Shown here piece by piece: positions 1 to 6,096 of a stretch of DNA of 9,869 bases. Below the pieces are notes generated by a model that made no database searches, had not been told where the DNA came from, and saw only the letters and a list, made by a program, of their open reading frames with translations. The position numbers and the translations under genes are program-made. This stretch comes from JALZAA01 sp035316025 (GTDB lineage Bacteria; Actinomycetota; Acidimicrobiia; IMCC26256; JACDBD01): assembly GCA_035316025.1 (NCBI GenBank), contig DATFXL010000095.1, positions 1-9,869 of the forward strand, written 5' to 3'. Each line of letters begins with the position of its first letter. Position 1 is the stretch's first letter.

Positions 1-868
1 CGAGCTTCTCGACCTCGCGGATCCCGGCCACGACGTCCTCACCCTGGGCGTTGCGGAGGAAGTCGCCGTAGGGCTGGTTCTCGCCGGTGGCGGGATCGCG
101 GGTGAACGCCACGCCCGTCCCCGAGTCGTCGCCCTTGTTGCCGAACACCATGGCCTGCACGTTGACGGCGGTGCCCAGGTCGTCGGGGATGCCCTCGAAT
201 CGGCGGTAGTCGCGAGCACGCTTGCCGTTCCAGCTCTTGAAGACAGCCTCGATCGCGTAGCGCAGCTGCTCCTTGGGGTCGTGCGGGAAGTCGACGCCGG
301 CTTCCTGCTTGACGACGCCCTTGAACGTCTCGACCAGCTCGGCGAGATCAGCGGCCGACAGCTCGGGGTCGGTGGCGACGCCCCGCTCGTGGCGGAGCTT
401 CTCGAGCTCGTCCTCGAACAGTTCCCCGTCGACGTCGAGCACGATCTTGCCGAACATCTGCACGAACCGCCGGTACGAGTCGTAGGCGAAGCGCTCGTTC
501 CCCGTCTGCTTGGCCAGGCCGCCGACCGATCGGTCGTTGAGGCCCAGGTTGAGGACGGTGTCCATCATTCCCGGCATCGAGAACGGTGCCCCCGAGCGCA
601 CCGAAACGAGCAGCGGGTCGGCGTCGTCGCCCAGACGCTTGCCCATCTTCCCCTCGAGCGCCTCGAGGGCGGGGGCGACCTCGTCCATCAGGCCGTCGGG
701 GAGCCGGTCGCCCCCGGCCATGTACGCGTTGCACGCCTCGGTCGTGATGGTGAAGCCGGGGGGTACGGGCAGGCCGAGGTTGGTCATCTCGGCGAGGTTG
801 GCGCCCTTCCCGCCGAGCAGGTACTTCTGCTCCTTGCTCCCCTCCTCGAAAGCGTGGACGTACGGCAT
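1..868 (-). CDS. ppdK: Pyruvate, phosphate dikinase, N-terminal part (runs off left edge)
   Basis: Interconverts pyruvate + ATP + phosphate with phosphoenolpyruvate + AMP + diphosphate; cytosolic. Only the first 289 codons are in the window, covering most of the N-terminal ATP-grasp (nucleotide-binding) domain of a protein usually near 880 residues; the phosphohistidine and PEP-binding domains lie beyond base 1. Visible family features are GGKGANLAEM at residues 19-28, PPGFTITTEAC at 36-46, VSVRSGAPFSMPGMMDTVLN at 88-107 and the QAMVFGN...SGTGVAFTRDP segment at about 238-259. The family resemblance is strong; phosphoenolpyruvate synthase is less likely because the GAPFSMPGMMDTVLNLGLND block is typical of PPDK. 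The ATG start at 868 is supported by an excellent Shine-Dalgarno GGAGG five bases upstream. It is the last gene seen in the leftward cluster, 46 bp after the J-domain/RDD gene, and may be co-transcribed with it. Confidence 0.95.
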   Translation of the reverse strand, partial: MPYVHAFEEGSKEQKYLLGGKGANLAEMTNLGLPVPPGFTITTEACNAYMAGGDRLPDGLMDEVAPALEALEGKMGKRLGDDADPLLVSVRSGAPFSMPGMMDTVLNLGLNDRSVGGLAKQTGNERFAYDSYRRFVQMFGKIVLDVDGELFEDELEKLRHERGVATDPELSAADLAELVETFKGVVKQEAGVDFPHDPKEQLRYAIEAVFKSWNGKRARDYRRFEGIPDDLGTAVNVQAMVFGNKGDDSGTGVAFTRDPATGENQPYGDFLRNAQGEDVVAGIREVEKL

Positions 869-870
869 GC

Positions 871-878
871 TCACCTCC
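871..878 (-). promoter_or_regulatory. Ribosome binding site of ppdK
   Basis: The minus strand reads GGAGGTGA here, with the GGAGG core five bases before the ATG at 868. It fixes the ppdK start and is the strongest Shine-Dalgarno in the window. Confidence 0.75.
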
Positions 879-914
879 CGCGGCGTCTGCCCGGCTCGTC
901 CTCTGTCGCCGAGC

Positions 915-1748
915 CTACTGAGGTGGTTCGGGGCGATAGCGCGCGAGGACGACTCGGGAGTGCCCGAGGTACGAACGGTCCATGAGCCCGACGCGCGTGT
1001 CGATCAGCACCCACGAGATCCCGAACAGCAGCGCGATCATCAGCCCCAGGGATCCCGGCAGCCCGATGACGAGCACGATCGGCACGATGTATCGGAGCGT
1101 CGCGCGGCGCCATGTCAGCAACTGTCCCGTGTCGGCGTCCACCGTCATGATGTGGGTGAGCCGCTTCCCGAGCGTCTGGCCGGTGCGGACGGTCGGGAAC
1201 ACGAAGTAGGCGTTGAACAGGACGAACAGCCCGATAACCAGCACGATGACCAGTCCCACCGAATCGCTCGATACCGACGCGAGCAGCGACGTCGCGCCAA
1301 TGAACACGGCGCCCATCGTCAGCACGTCGATGGCGAGGGCGGCCAGACGCCGGCCTACCGGCGCCGCCTCCGCGCCCGGCACGCCCTCCGGCTCGCGCCG
1401 CGACGGGCGGCCGCGCGCGTCGCGGGGGCGCGACTCGAACAAGCCGCGGCGCCGCGCCGGCGCCGGCACAGCTTCCTCCTCGACGACCACGTCTTCCTGG
1501 TCGGTGTCGGCACCCGACGCGTCGGCGAGCCCGGCGTCGTACCGCTGACGCTGGAATGGGTCCGACAGCACCTGCCAGGCGGCGTTGAGGCGGGCCGTCT
1601 CTACCCGGGCGCCCTCGCGCGCCTGGTCCGAGCGGCCCTTCTCGGCCTTCCCACGGAGTTCCTCGATCCGGTCGCGGTAGGCAGCCCTGATGTCCTCCTT
1701 CGACGCGTCCGGCTCGACGCCCAGGAGCTCGTAGTGCGTCTCGCTCAT
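915..1748 (-). CDS. J-like domain / RDD-family membrane protein
   Basis: Predicted 277-residue membrane protein of unknown function. Residues 5-73 look like a DnaJ J domain: HYELLGVEPDASKEDIRAAY at 5-24 matches helices I-II and LNAAWQVLSDPFQRQRYD at 54-71 matches helices III-IV. The loop that should carry the HPD tripeptide reads LRGKAEKGRS instead, so normal Hsp70 stimulation is unlikely. Residues 75-130 are a charged linker, acidic and then Arg-rich. Residues 131-270 fit the RDD family: RRLAALAIDV (133-142) with the conserved Arg and Asp, hydrophobic spans near 138-158, 165-185 and 219-249, and GQTLGKRL at 190-197. The ATG overlaps the glyS stop as ATGA, indicating translational coupling. 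Family calls are confident; the role is not known. The glyS coupling suggests constitutive expression, and nothing identifies a partner. Confidence 0.85.
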   Translation of the reverse strand: MSETHYELLGVEPDASKEDIRAAYRDRIEELRGKAEKGRSDQAREGARVETARLNAAWQVLSDPFQRQRYDAGLADASGADTDQEDVVVEEEAVPAPARRRGLFESRPRDARGRPSRREPEGVPGAEAAPVGRRLAALAIDVLTMGAVFIGATSLLASVSSDSVGLVIVLVIGLFVLFNAYFVFPTVRTGQTLGKRLTHIMTVDADTGQLLTWRRATLRYIVPIVLVIGLPGSLGLMIALLFGISWVLIDTRVGLMDRSYLGHSRVVLARYRPEPPQ

Positions 1749-3058
1749 GGAGAGAGCAGCTCCTCGAGATGCGGGACCAACTTGTCGATCGGGACCCGGT
1801 CCTGGGTCATGGAGTCGCGGTGACGCACCGTGACGGCCCGGTCGTCGATCGTGTCGAAGTCGACCGTGACGCAGAACGGCGTTCCGACCTCGTCCTGCCG
1901 CCGGTAGCGACGGCCGATCGAGCCGGCGTCGTCGACGTCGATCATGAAACGGGGCCGCAGGAGATCGGCGACCTCGTACGCCACAGGGTTGAGGCGCTCG
2001 TTGCGCGAGAGCGGGAGCACGCCGACCGCGATCGGCGCGAGGCGATGGTCGAGGCGGAGCAACGTCCGCTTCTCGCCGCGCACCTCCTCCTCGTGGTACG
2101 CCGCCAGCAGGAAGGCGAGCATGCAGCGGTCGGCGCCGAGTGCAGGTTCGATCACGTGCGGGACATACCGCCGGTCCGCCTCCTGGTCGTAGTAGCTCAG
2201 ATCCTGGCCCGAGTACTCCGAGTGGCGCTTCAGGTCGTAGTCGGTGCGGTTGGCGACGCCTTCCAGCTCACCCCATCCCCACGGGTACGCGAACTCGATG
2301 TCGGACGTCCCGACCGAGTAGTGCGAGAGCTCGTCGGGGTCATGCGGGCGCAGGCGCAATTGGTCCCCGGTGATGCCGAGGTCCACGAACCAGCGCAGAC
2401 GCTCCTGGCACCAGTACTCGTGCCAGCGCGGCCCGTCCTCCGGCGGCACGAAGTACTCCATCTCCATCACCTCGAACTCGCGGGTCCGGAAGATGAAGTT
2501 GCCGGGTGTGATCTCGTTGCGGAACGCCTTGCCGATCTGCGCGATGCCGAACGGGGGCTTCTTGCGCGCGGTGGTCAGGACGTTCAGGAAGTTCACGAAG
2601 ATACCCTGCGCGCTCTCGGGGCGGAGATAGGCGACGGAGGCGTCGTCCTCGACCGGCCCGACGTAGGTCTTGAACATCAGGTTGAACTGGCGGGCCTCGG
2701 TGAACGAGTCCTTGGCGCCGCAGTTCGGGCAAGCGCCCGAGGCGGGCAGATGGTCGGCCCGGAAGCGCTCCTTGCAGTTCCGGCAATCGACCAGGGGGTC
2801 GGTGAAGGCCTGGACGTGGCCGCTCGCCTCCCACACCCGCGGGTGCATGAGGATGGCGGCGTCGAGGCCGACGATCTCGTCTCGCAGCTGGACCATCGAC
2901 CGCCACCAGGCGTCCTTGACGTTGCGCTTGAGCAGCACCCCGAGGGGCCCGTAGTCCCACGTCGAGCGGAAGCCGCCGTAGATCTCGCTGGAGGGAAAGA
3001 CGAACCCGCGCCGCTTGCACAGGTTGACCACGCGCTCCATGAGATCCGGCTTGGCCAT
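1745..3058 (-). CDS. glyS: Glycyl-tRNA synthetase (single-chain, alpha2 type)
   Basis: Charges tRNA-Gly with glycine in the cytosol. The 437-residue chain is a class II synthetase of the dimeric archaeal/eukaryotic-like type used by actinobacteria, not the separate alpha and beta chains of many other bacteria. Seen in order: N-terminal GFVFPSSEIYGGF with WDYGPLG (18-40); a four-cysteine zinc-ribbon insert (C92, C95, C110, C113); LRPESAQGIFVNF (145-157); motif 2 as AFRNEITPGNFIFRTREFE (178-196); motif 3 as GADRCMLAFLLAAY (308-321); and an anticodon-binding domain from about 340 to the end. Length is near the family norm. No Shine-Dalgarno precedes the ATG at 3058, but TACGAT sits seven bases upstream, so the mRNA may be leaderless. 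Its stop overlaps the start of the J-like/RDD gene by 4 bp. Confidence 0.97.
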   Translation of the reverse strand: MAKPDLMERVVNLCKRRGFVFPSSEIYGGFRSTWDYGPLGVLLKRNVKDAWWRSMVQLRDEIVGLDAAILMHPRVWEASGHVQAFTDPLVDCRNCKERFRADHLPASGACPNCGAKDSFTEARQFNLMFKTYVGPVEDDASVAYLRPESAQGIFVNFLNVLTTARKKPPFGIAQIGKAFRNEITPGNFIFRTREFEVMEMEYFVPPEDGPRWHEYWCQERLRWFVDLGITGDQLRLRPHDPDELSHYSVGTSDIEFAYPWGWGELEGVANRTDYDLKRHSEYSGQDLSYYDQEADRRYVPHVIEPALGADRCMLAFLLAAYHEEEVRGEKRTLLRLDHRLAPIAVGVLPLSRNERLNPVAYEVADLLRPRFMIDVDDAGSIGRRYRRQDEVGTPFCVTVDFDTIDDRAVTVRHRDSMTQDRVPIDKLVPHLEELLSP

Positions 3059-3065
3059 CCGATGG

Positions 3066-3071
3066 ATCGTA
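3066..3071 (-). promoter_or_regulatory. Candidate -10 box of a leaderless glyS promoter
   Basis: The minus strand reads TACGAT, matching the actinobacterial TANNNT -10 pattern, seven bases before the glyS ATG. Transcription would then begin at or within a base of the start codon. There is no Shine-Dalgarno in the gap and no recognisable -35 hexamer at the usual spacing. The box lies in the 46-bp gap after yccF, so glyS may be both co-transcribed from upstream and transcribed from here. Confidence 0.45.
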
Positions 3072-3104
3072 CCGGGGGGACACGCCGGCCCCCGAGCCGG
3101 AAAC

Positions 3105-3500
3105 TCAGGCGGCGGCGGCCACCGCCCGGTCGCGGACGACCTCGGCGCCGAACGGCATGAGGGCGATCGGGATCAGCTTGAACGCCTGGATCCCGAACGG
3201 GATCCCGATGATCGTGATGCACAGGATCACGCCGCCGATGAGGCAGTGCACCGCGAGCCAGAGCCCGCCGAAGATGATCCAGAGGATGTTGCCGATGATG
3301 TGCAACGGGCTCGCCACGCGCTCGGTGTAATCGACGTGCCGGCCGAAGGGCCACAGCGCGAAGCCGGCCAGCTTGAAGGCCTGGATCCCGAACGGGATCG
3401 TAATGAGCAGGACGAACATGATGATCCCGGCGATCACGAAGCCGATCGCCAGCCAGATCCCGACGAAGATGAGCCACAGGATGTTGCCGAGCGTCTGCAC
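3105..3500 (-). CDS. YccF-family (DUF307) small inner-membrane protein
   Basis: A 131-residue, very hydrophobic protein made of two copies of the YccF domain, at residues 5-53 and 70-118. Each copy has GNILWxIFxGxWLAxx near its start and ends with a nearly identical IPFGIQAFKL block followed by ALxPFG; PFGIQAFKL is identical at 36-44 and 101-109. Two copies in tandem is the usual form of this family, so the duplication is ancient. About four membrane segments are expected. The function is unknown, and YccF proteins are widespread without an assigned role. The start is GTG at 3500, backed by AAGGGGG at minus-strand positions 3511-3505. It lies 33 bp after recO and 46 bp before glyS in the same direction, so it is probably part of the same transcription unit as recO. 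Confidence 0.88.
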   Translation of the reverse strand: MQTLGNILWLIFVGIWLAIGFVIAGIIMFVLLITIPFGIQAFKLAGFALWPFGRHVDYTERVASPLHIIGNILWIIFGGLWLAVHCLIGGVILCITIIGIPFGIQAFKLIPIALMPFGAEVVRDRAVAAAA

Positions 3501-3504
3501 GGTG

Positions 3505-3511
3505 CCCCCTT
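3505..3511 (-). promoter_or_regulatory. Ribosome binding site of the yccF-like gene
   Basis: The minus strand reads AAGGGGG, four bases before a GTG codon at 3500. It decides the GTG start, since no ATG is available at the N-terminus of the conserved domain. Confidence 0.5.
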
Positions 3512-3533
3512 GTCCCTGCCTACCGGGCAGTCG

Positions 3534-4250
3534 TCACAGTAGCGCCGCGCTGCGCAGGCGGCGCTCCGAGTGGTACTCGAGCGCGGCGACGCCGAGCCGC
3601 TCCACCTCGACGCCGGGCCGATCGGCCGGGCCGTTCAGCGCGCCGCGCAGGTCTCCGCCGAGGATGCGCCGCAACAACACGATCGTCTCCGCGTCGACAC
3701 GGCGACTGGCGAAGCGCGCGCACTCGGCGCACAGGACGCCGCCCTCCCCGAAGTCGAAGCCGGGGAACGCGTCGGCGTCGTCGCCGCAGCGCGTGCAGAC
3801 GTCGAGGACGGGATGGAACCCCTCGAGGGAGAGGAGCTTCCAGAAGAACGCCGGCGCGACCATCGGCGACGGCGACGTCGCCAACGTGCGCAGCGCGCCG
3901 ACGAGCATCCGATACAGCGCCGGGTTGGCTTCCCGCTCCTGAGCCACGTGGTCGACCGCCTCGAGCATCGAGACGGCGTGGGTGAACGACGGGTAGTGCT
4001 CGCGGAGCCGGCGCCAGGCGTCGATCGTCTCGACCTGCGTGACGACGTCGAGCTCGCGGCCGCGATAGCACTGGACGGCGACGTGGCTCGTCGGCTCCAG
4101 CCGGGCGCCGAACCGGCTCGTCGGCTTGCGGATCCCCTTGGCGACCGCCCGCACCTTCCCCTGGCCCTGGGTGAGGATCGTGACGATGCGGTCGGCCTCG
4201 CCCAGCTTGATCGTGCGCAAGACGACGCCCTGGTCGCGGTACAGGGCCAT
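3534..4250 (-). CDS. recO: DNA repair protein RecO
   Basis: RecO loads RecA on SSB-coated single-stranded DNA together with RecR (RecFOR pathway) and anneals complementary strands; cytosolic. The 238-residue chain has the family's typical length. From the chosen start the N-terminal OB fold reads MALYRDQGVVLRTIKLGEADRIVTILTQGQGKVRAVAKG, the classic RecO opening. A helical middle region follows, then a C4 zinc finger (C152, C155, C174, C177) around CTRCGDD...GGVLCAEC. The frame is open seven codons further upstream (to 4271, MRRRRRN), but the ATG at 4250 is preferred because AAGGAG lies just before it and homologues begin there. It follows uppS after a 105-bp gap holding a stem-loop. RecO next to UppS is a common actinobacterial arrangement. 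Confidence 0.96.
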   Translation of the reverse strand: MALYRDQGVVLRTIKLGEADRIVTILTQGQGKVRAVAKGIRKPTSRFGARLEPTSHVAVQCYRGRELDVVTQVETIDAWRRLREHYPSFTHAVSMLEAVDHVAQEREANPALYRMLVGALRTLATSPSPMVAPAFFWKLLSLEGFHPVLDVCTRCGDDADAFPGFDFGEGGVLCAECARFASRRVDAETIVLLRRILGGDLRGALNGPADRPGVEVERLGVAALEYHSERRLRSAALL

Positions 4251-4254
4251 GTTT

Positions 4255-4260
4255 CTCCTT
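4255..4260 (-). promoter_or_regulatory. Ribosome binding site of recO
   Basis: The minus strand reads AAGGAG, four bases before the ATG at 4250. It favours the ATG at 4250 over an in-frame ATG at 4271 that would add an Arg-rich heptapeptide. Confidence 0.65.
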
Positions 4261-4282
4261 CGCCGTCGCAAGCTCCGGCTCT

Positions 4283-4314
4283 GCGAGGACGATCAGCGAA
4301 GCCGCCGTCCTCGC
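4283..4314 (-). other. Stem-loop in the uppS-recO gap
   Basis: A perfect 9-bp inverted repeat, GCGAGGACG at 4283-4291 and CGTCCTCGC at 4306-4314, encloses a 14-base loop that can itself form a tiny GC-closed hairpin. In the minus-strand transcript it lies about 30-60 nt before the recO ATG. No U-run follows, so it does not look like an ordinary intrinsic terminator. It may be an RNA processing or stability element, an attenuator-like structure or a DNA-level palindrome. The structure is plain in the sequence; its role is unknown. Confidence 0.55.
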
Positions 4315-4318
4315 GCGC

Positions 4319-4324
4319 AGTCTA
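4319..4324 (-). promoter_or_regulatory. Candidate -10 box upstream of recO
   Basis: The minus strand reads TAGACT (TANNNT pattern) inside the 105-bp uppS-recO gap, in the only AT-richer patch there (TGTAACTAGACTG). Initiation 6-7 bases downstream would start the transcript at the first bases of the 4283-4314 stem-loop. There is no clear -35. This is a weak call. Confidence 0.25.
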
Positions 4325-4355
4325 GTTACAGCGGTGTGATTCGAGGTCCCCCGGC

Positions 4356-5084
4356 TCAGCCGTCGACGGCGCCGAAGCGCCGCTCCCGGCGCTGGTACTC
4401 CCGGATCGCCTCGAACAGGTGGTCGCGCCGGAAGTCCGGCCACAGGACGTCGGTGAACACCAGCTCGGCGTAGGCGAGCTCCCAGAGGAGATAGTTCGAG
4501 ATCCGGAACTCCCCCGAGGTCCGCACGAGCAGGTCGGGGTCGGGCATGTCCGGCGCGTACAGGCTTCGAGTGACGGTGCGTTCGCTGATCTTGTCCGGGT
4601 CGAGCCGTCCCGTCGCCACCTCGTGGCCGATGACGCGGGCGGCGTCGACCAGCTCGGCCCGCCCGCCGTAGTTGAACGCGAACGTGAGGGTCATGGTGCG
4701 GTTGCGGCGCGTGAGCTCTTCCGCGTCGGCGATCTGGCGGCGCAGCCGGCCTGGGACCCGTCCGCCCCGCCGGCCGATGAATCGCACCCGGACGCCACGG
4801 TCGTGGAGCTCGTCGCGCCGGCGGAGCAGCAGGTTCTCGTTGAAGTTCATGAGATACCGCACCTCGTCGACCGGTCGGCGCCAGTTCTCCGTCGAGAACG
4901 CGTAGACCGTCATCCACTCGAGCCCGATGTCGAGAGCGCCTTCGACGGTGTCGAACAGGGCCTCCTCACCGGCAGCATGGCCTTCGGTCCGCTTCAGCCC
5001 GCGCTGCTTGGCCCAGCGGCCATTGCCGTCCATGACGATGGCAACGTGACGAGGAAGGTGGGCGCGCTCGATCCCGGAGGGCAC
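4356..5084 (-). CDS. uppS: Isoprenyl transferase (cis-prenyl diphosphate synthase, UppS family)
   Basis: Condenses isopentenyl diphosphate units in cis onto an allylic primer to make the long-chain lipid carrier (undecaprenyl or decaprenyl diphosphate) for cell-wall polymer export; peripheral to the cytoplasmic membrane. All signature blocks of the 242-residue chain are present: VAIVMDGNGRWA at 14-25 with catalytic Asp19, GH at 35-36, TVYAFSTENW at 59-68, TFAFNYGGRAE at 134-144, and DLLVRTSGEFRISNYLLWEL at 184-203 with AYAELVF (204-210). Length is normal. Actinobacteria often carry two paralogues, one short-chain and one long-chain; the sequence alone does not tell me which this is. The start is GTG at 5084, with no Shine-Dalgarno but TAGGTT six bases upstream, consistent with a leaderless message. 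It is divergent from the lipid kinase gene and the first gene of the leftward cluster. Confidence 0.97.
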   Translation of the reverse strand: MPSGIERAHLPRHVAIVMDGNGRWAKQRGLKRTEGHAAGEEALFDTVEGALDIGLEWMTVYAFSTENWRRPVDEVRYLMNFNENLLLRRRDELHDRGVRVRFIGRRGGRVPGRLRRQIADAEELTRRNRTMTLTFAFNYGGRAELVDAARVIGHEVATGRLDPDKISERTVTRSLYAPDMPDPDLLVRTSGEFRISNYLLWELAYAELVFTDVLWPDFRRDHLFEAIREYQRRERRFGAVDG

Positions 5085-5090
5085 GACTCG

Positions 5091-5096
5091 AACCTA
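5091..5096 (-). promoter_or_regulatory. Candidate -10 box of a leaderless uppS promoter
   Basis: The minus strand reads TAGGTT six bases before the GTG start at 5084, exactly the position of a -10 element if transcription starts at the start codon. The gene is the first of its direction after a divergent neighbour, so a promoter must lie in this 59-bp gap. There is no convincing -35. Confidence 0.45.
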
Positions 5097-5099
5097 CAT

Positions 5100-5113
5100 C
5101 GAGGGTCTCCTCG
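5100..5113. repeat. Small inverted repeat between the two divergent promoters
   Basis: CGAGG and CCTCG form a perfect 5-bp arm pair around GTCT, midway between the putative uppS and lipid-kinase -10 boxes. It could be a half-site for a regulator, but a 5-bp repeat is easily found by chance in GC-rich DNA. Confidence 0.2.
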
Positions 5114-5129
5114 CTCGACCGGCGGCCGA

Positions 5130-5135
5130 TACGAT
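5130..5135 (+). promoter_or_regulatory. Candidate -10 box of a leaderless lipid-kinase promoter
   Basis: TACGAT occurs eight bases before the ATG at 5144, the same hexamer as the box ahead of glyS. There is no Shine-Dalgarno between it and the ATG (CGCCCGCC), which suggests a leaderless or nearly leaderless mRNA. Confidence 0.45.
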
Positions 5136-5143
5136 CGCCCGCC

Positions 5144-6094
5144 ATGCGCTGGACCGCCGTCGTGAACCCGACCGCGGGCCGGGGCCGCACCCGCAAGCTC
5201 CTCCCGCGCCTCACGGACGCGTTCGCGGCCGCCGACCTCGACGCCGACGTTCGGGTGTCCCAGGACCTCGACGACGCGATGTGCCTCGCCCGCGCCGCGT
5301 TCGACGACGGGCGCGCCGTCGCCGCGTGCGGCGGTGACGGCACCGTGAACGCCCTGGCCGGGGTCGCCGCCGACTGCGGGGGCGTTCTCGGGATCGTTCC
5401 GACCGGGGCCGGGAACGACTTCGCCCGCAACCTGGGGCTCGACCGGCGGCGCTGGCTCGATGCGGTCGCGCTGCTCGAGGCGGGCGACGTCGGGACCGTC
5501 GACCTCGGGCGGGCGGAAGCGGCGCCCGAACGCGGCGAACCCGAGGACCAGACCACGATGCGCTGGTTCACGTCCGTCGCCAACGCCGGCTTCGACGGCG
5601 AGGCGAACCGGTGGGCGAACACCGTCCAGTGGGCCAGCGGAACGACGCTGTACGTGCTCGCGGTGCTCCGCACGCTTGCGACGTACCGGCCGCGCCGCTT
5701 CCGGCTCACCGTCGACGGTGACGTACACGACGTCGAGGCGTGGCTCGTGGCGATCGGGAACACGCGCGGTTACGCCGGCGGGATGCAGGTCACCCCCGGC
5801 GCGGAGCTCGACGACGGCCAGCTCGACGTCTGTGTCGTGGGCCCGGTGTCACGGTTCGAGTTCCTGCGCTCGTTCCCGCGTGTGTTCCGGGGCACGCACG
5901 TCTCGCACGCCGCCGTCGACATGTACCGCGGAAAGGTCGTCGAGCTCGCGTCACTCGACGCGTCCGACGGACTGGAGCTGTACGGCGCCGGCGAGCGCAT
6001 CGGTCCCCTGCCCGCGCGTACCGAGGCCGTCCCGGGCGCGTTGCAGGCGGTCGTTCCGGACACGGCGCCGGTGCCGAAGCAACCCCGCGCGTGA
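5144..6094 (+). CDS. Diacylglycerol kinase-type lipid kinase (DagK/YegS/BmrU family)
   Basis: A member of the soluble lipid kinase family that phosphorylates diacylglycerol or a related lipid at the inner membrane face, recycling it into phospholipid synthesis. The 316-residue length is typical. Visible motifs are VVNPTAGRGR (6-15), the nucleotide-binding ACGGDGTVNALAG (61-73) and GIVPTGAGNDFARNLGL (83-99) in the N-terminal domain. The C-terminal beta domain follows, with NAGFDGEAN (147-155), AIGNTRGYAGGMQVTPGAELDDGQLDV (203-229) and GERIGPLP (283-290). The family usually has DGE just before that last block, where the Asp is thought to be the catalytic base; here it reads AGE (Ala282-Gly283-Glu284), so activity or mechanism may be altered. 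The only plus-strand gene; divergent from uppS and convergent with the oxidase operon, 2 bp from its last stop. The substrate cannot be read from sequence. Confidence 0.92.
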   Translation: MRWTAVVNPTAGRGRTRKLLPRLTDAFAAADLDADVRVSQDLDDAMCLARAAFDDGRAVAACGGDGTVNALAGVAADCGGVLGIVPTGAGNDFARNLGLDRRRWLDAVALLEAGDVGTVDLGRAEAAPERGEPEDQTTMRWFTSVANAGFDGEANRWANTVQWASGTTLYVLAVLRTLATYRPRRFRLTVDGDVHDVEAWLVAIGNTRGYAGGMQVTPGAELDDGQLDVCVVGPVSRFEFLRSFPRVFRGTHVSHAAVDMYRGKVVELASLDASDGLELYGAGERIGPLPARTEAVPGALQAVVPDTAPVPKQPRA

Positions 6095-6096
6095 GG

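Noticed and set aside
3085..3100. Hairpin CCGGC...GCCGG between yccF and glyS as a terminator
   Set aside because: The arms are only 5 bp, no U-run follows on the minus strand, and such short GC repeats are expected by chance here.
1769..3160. Long plus-strand open frame (463 codons) opposite glyS, and similar ones opposite ppdK, recO and the oxidase genes (for example 510-1823 and 6911-8209)
   Set aside because: The translations are rich in Arg, Ala, His and Asp with no recognisable domain, and they lie antisense to strongly conserved genes. This is the usual effect of very high GC at third codon positions.
5074..5097. tRNA-like T-arm (GGTTCGAGTC) on the minus strand at the start of uppS
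   Set aside because: The T-loop pattern and a partly paired stem are present, but there is no matching 5' acceptor strand, D arm or anticodon arm upstream, and the region is explained by the uppS start and its -10 box.
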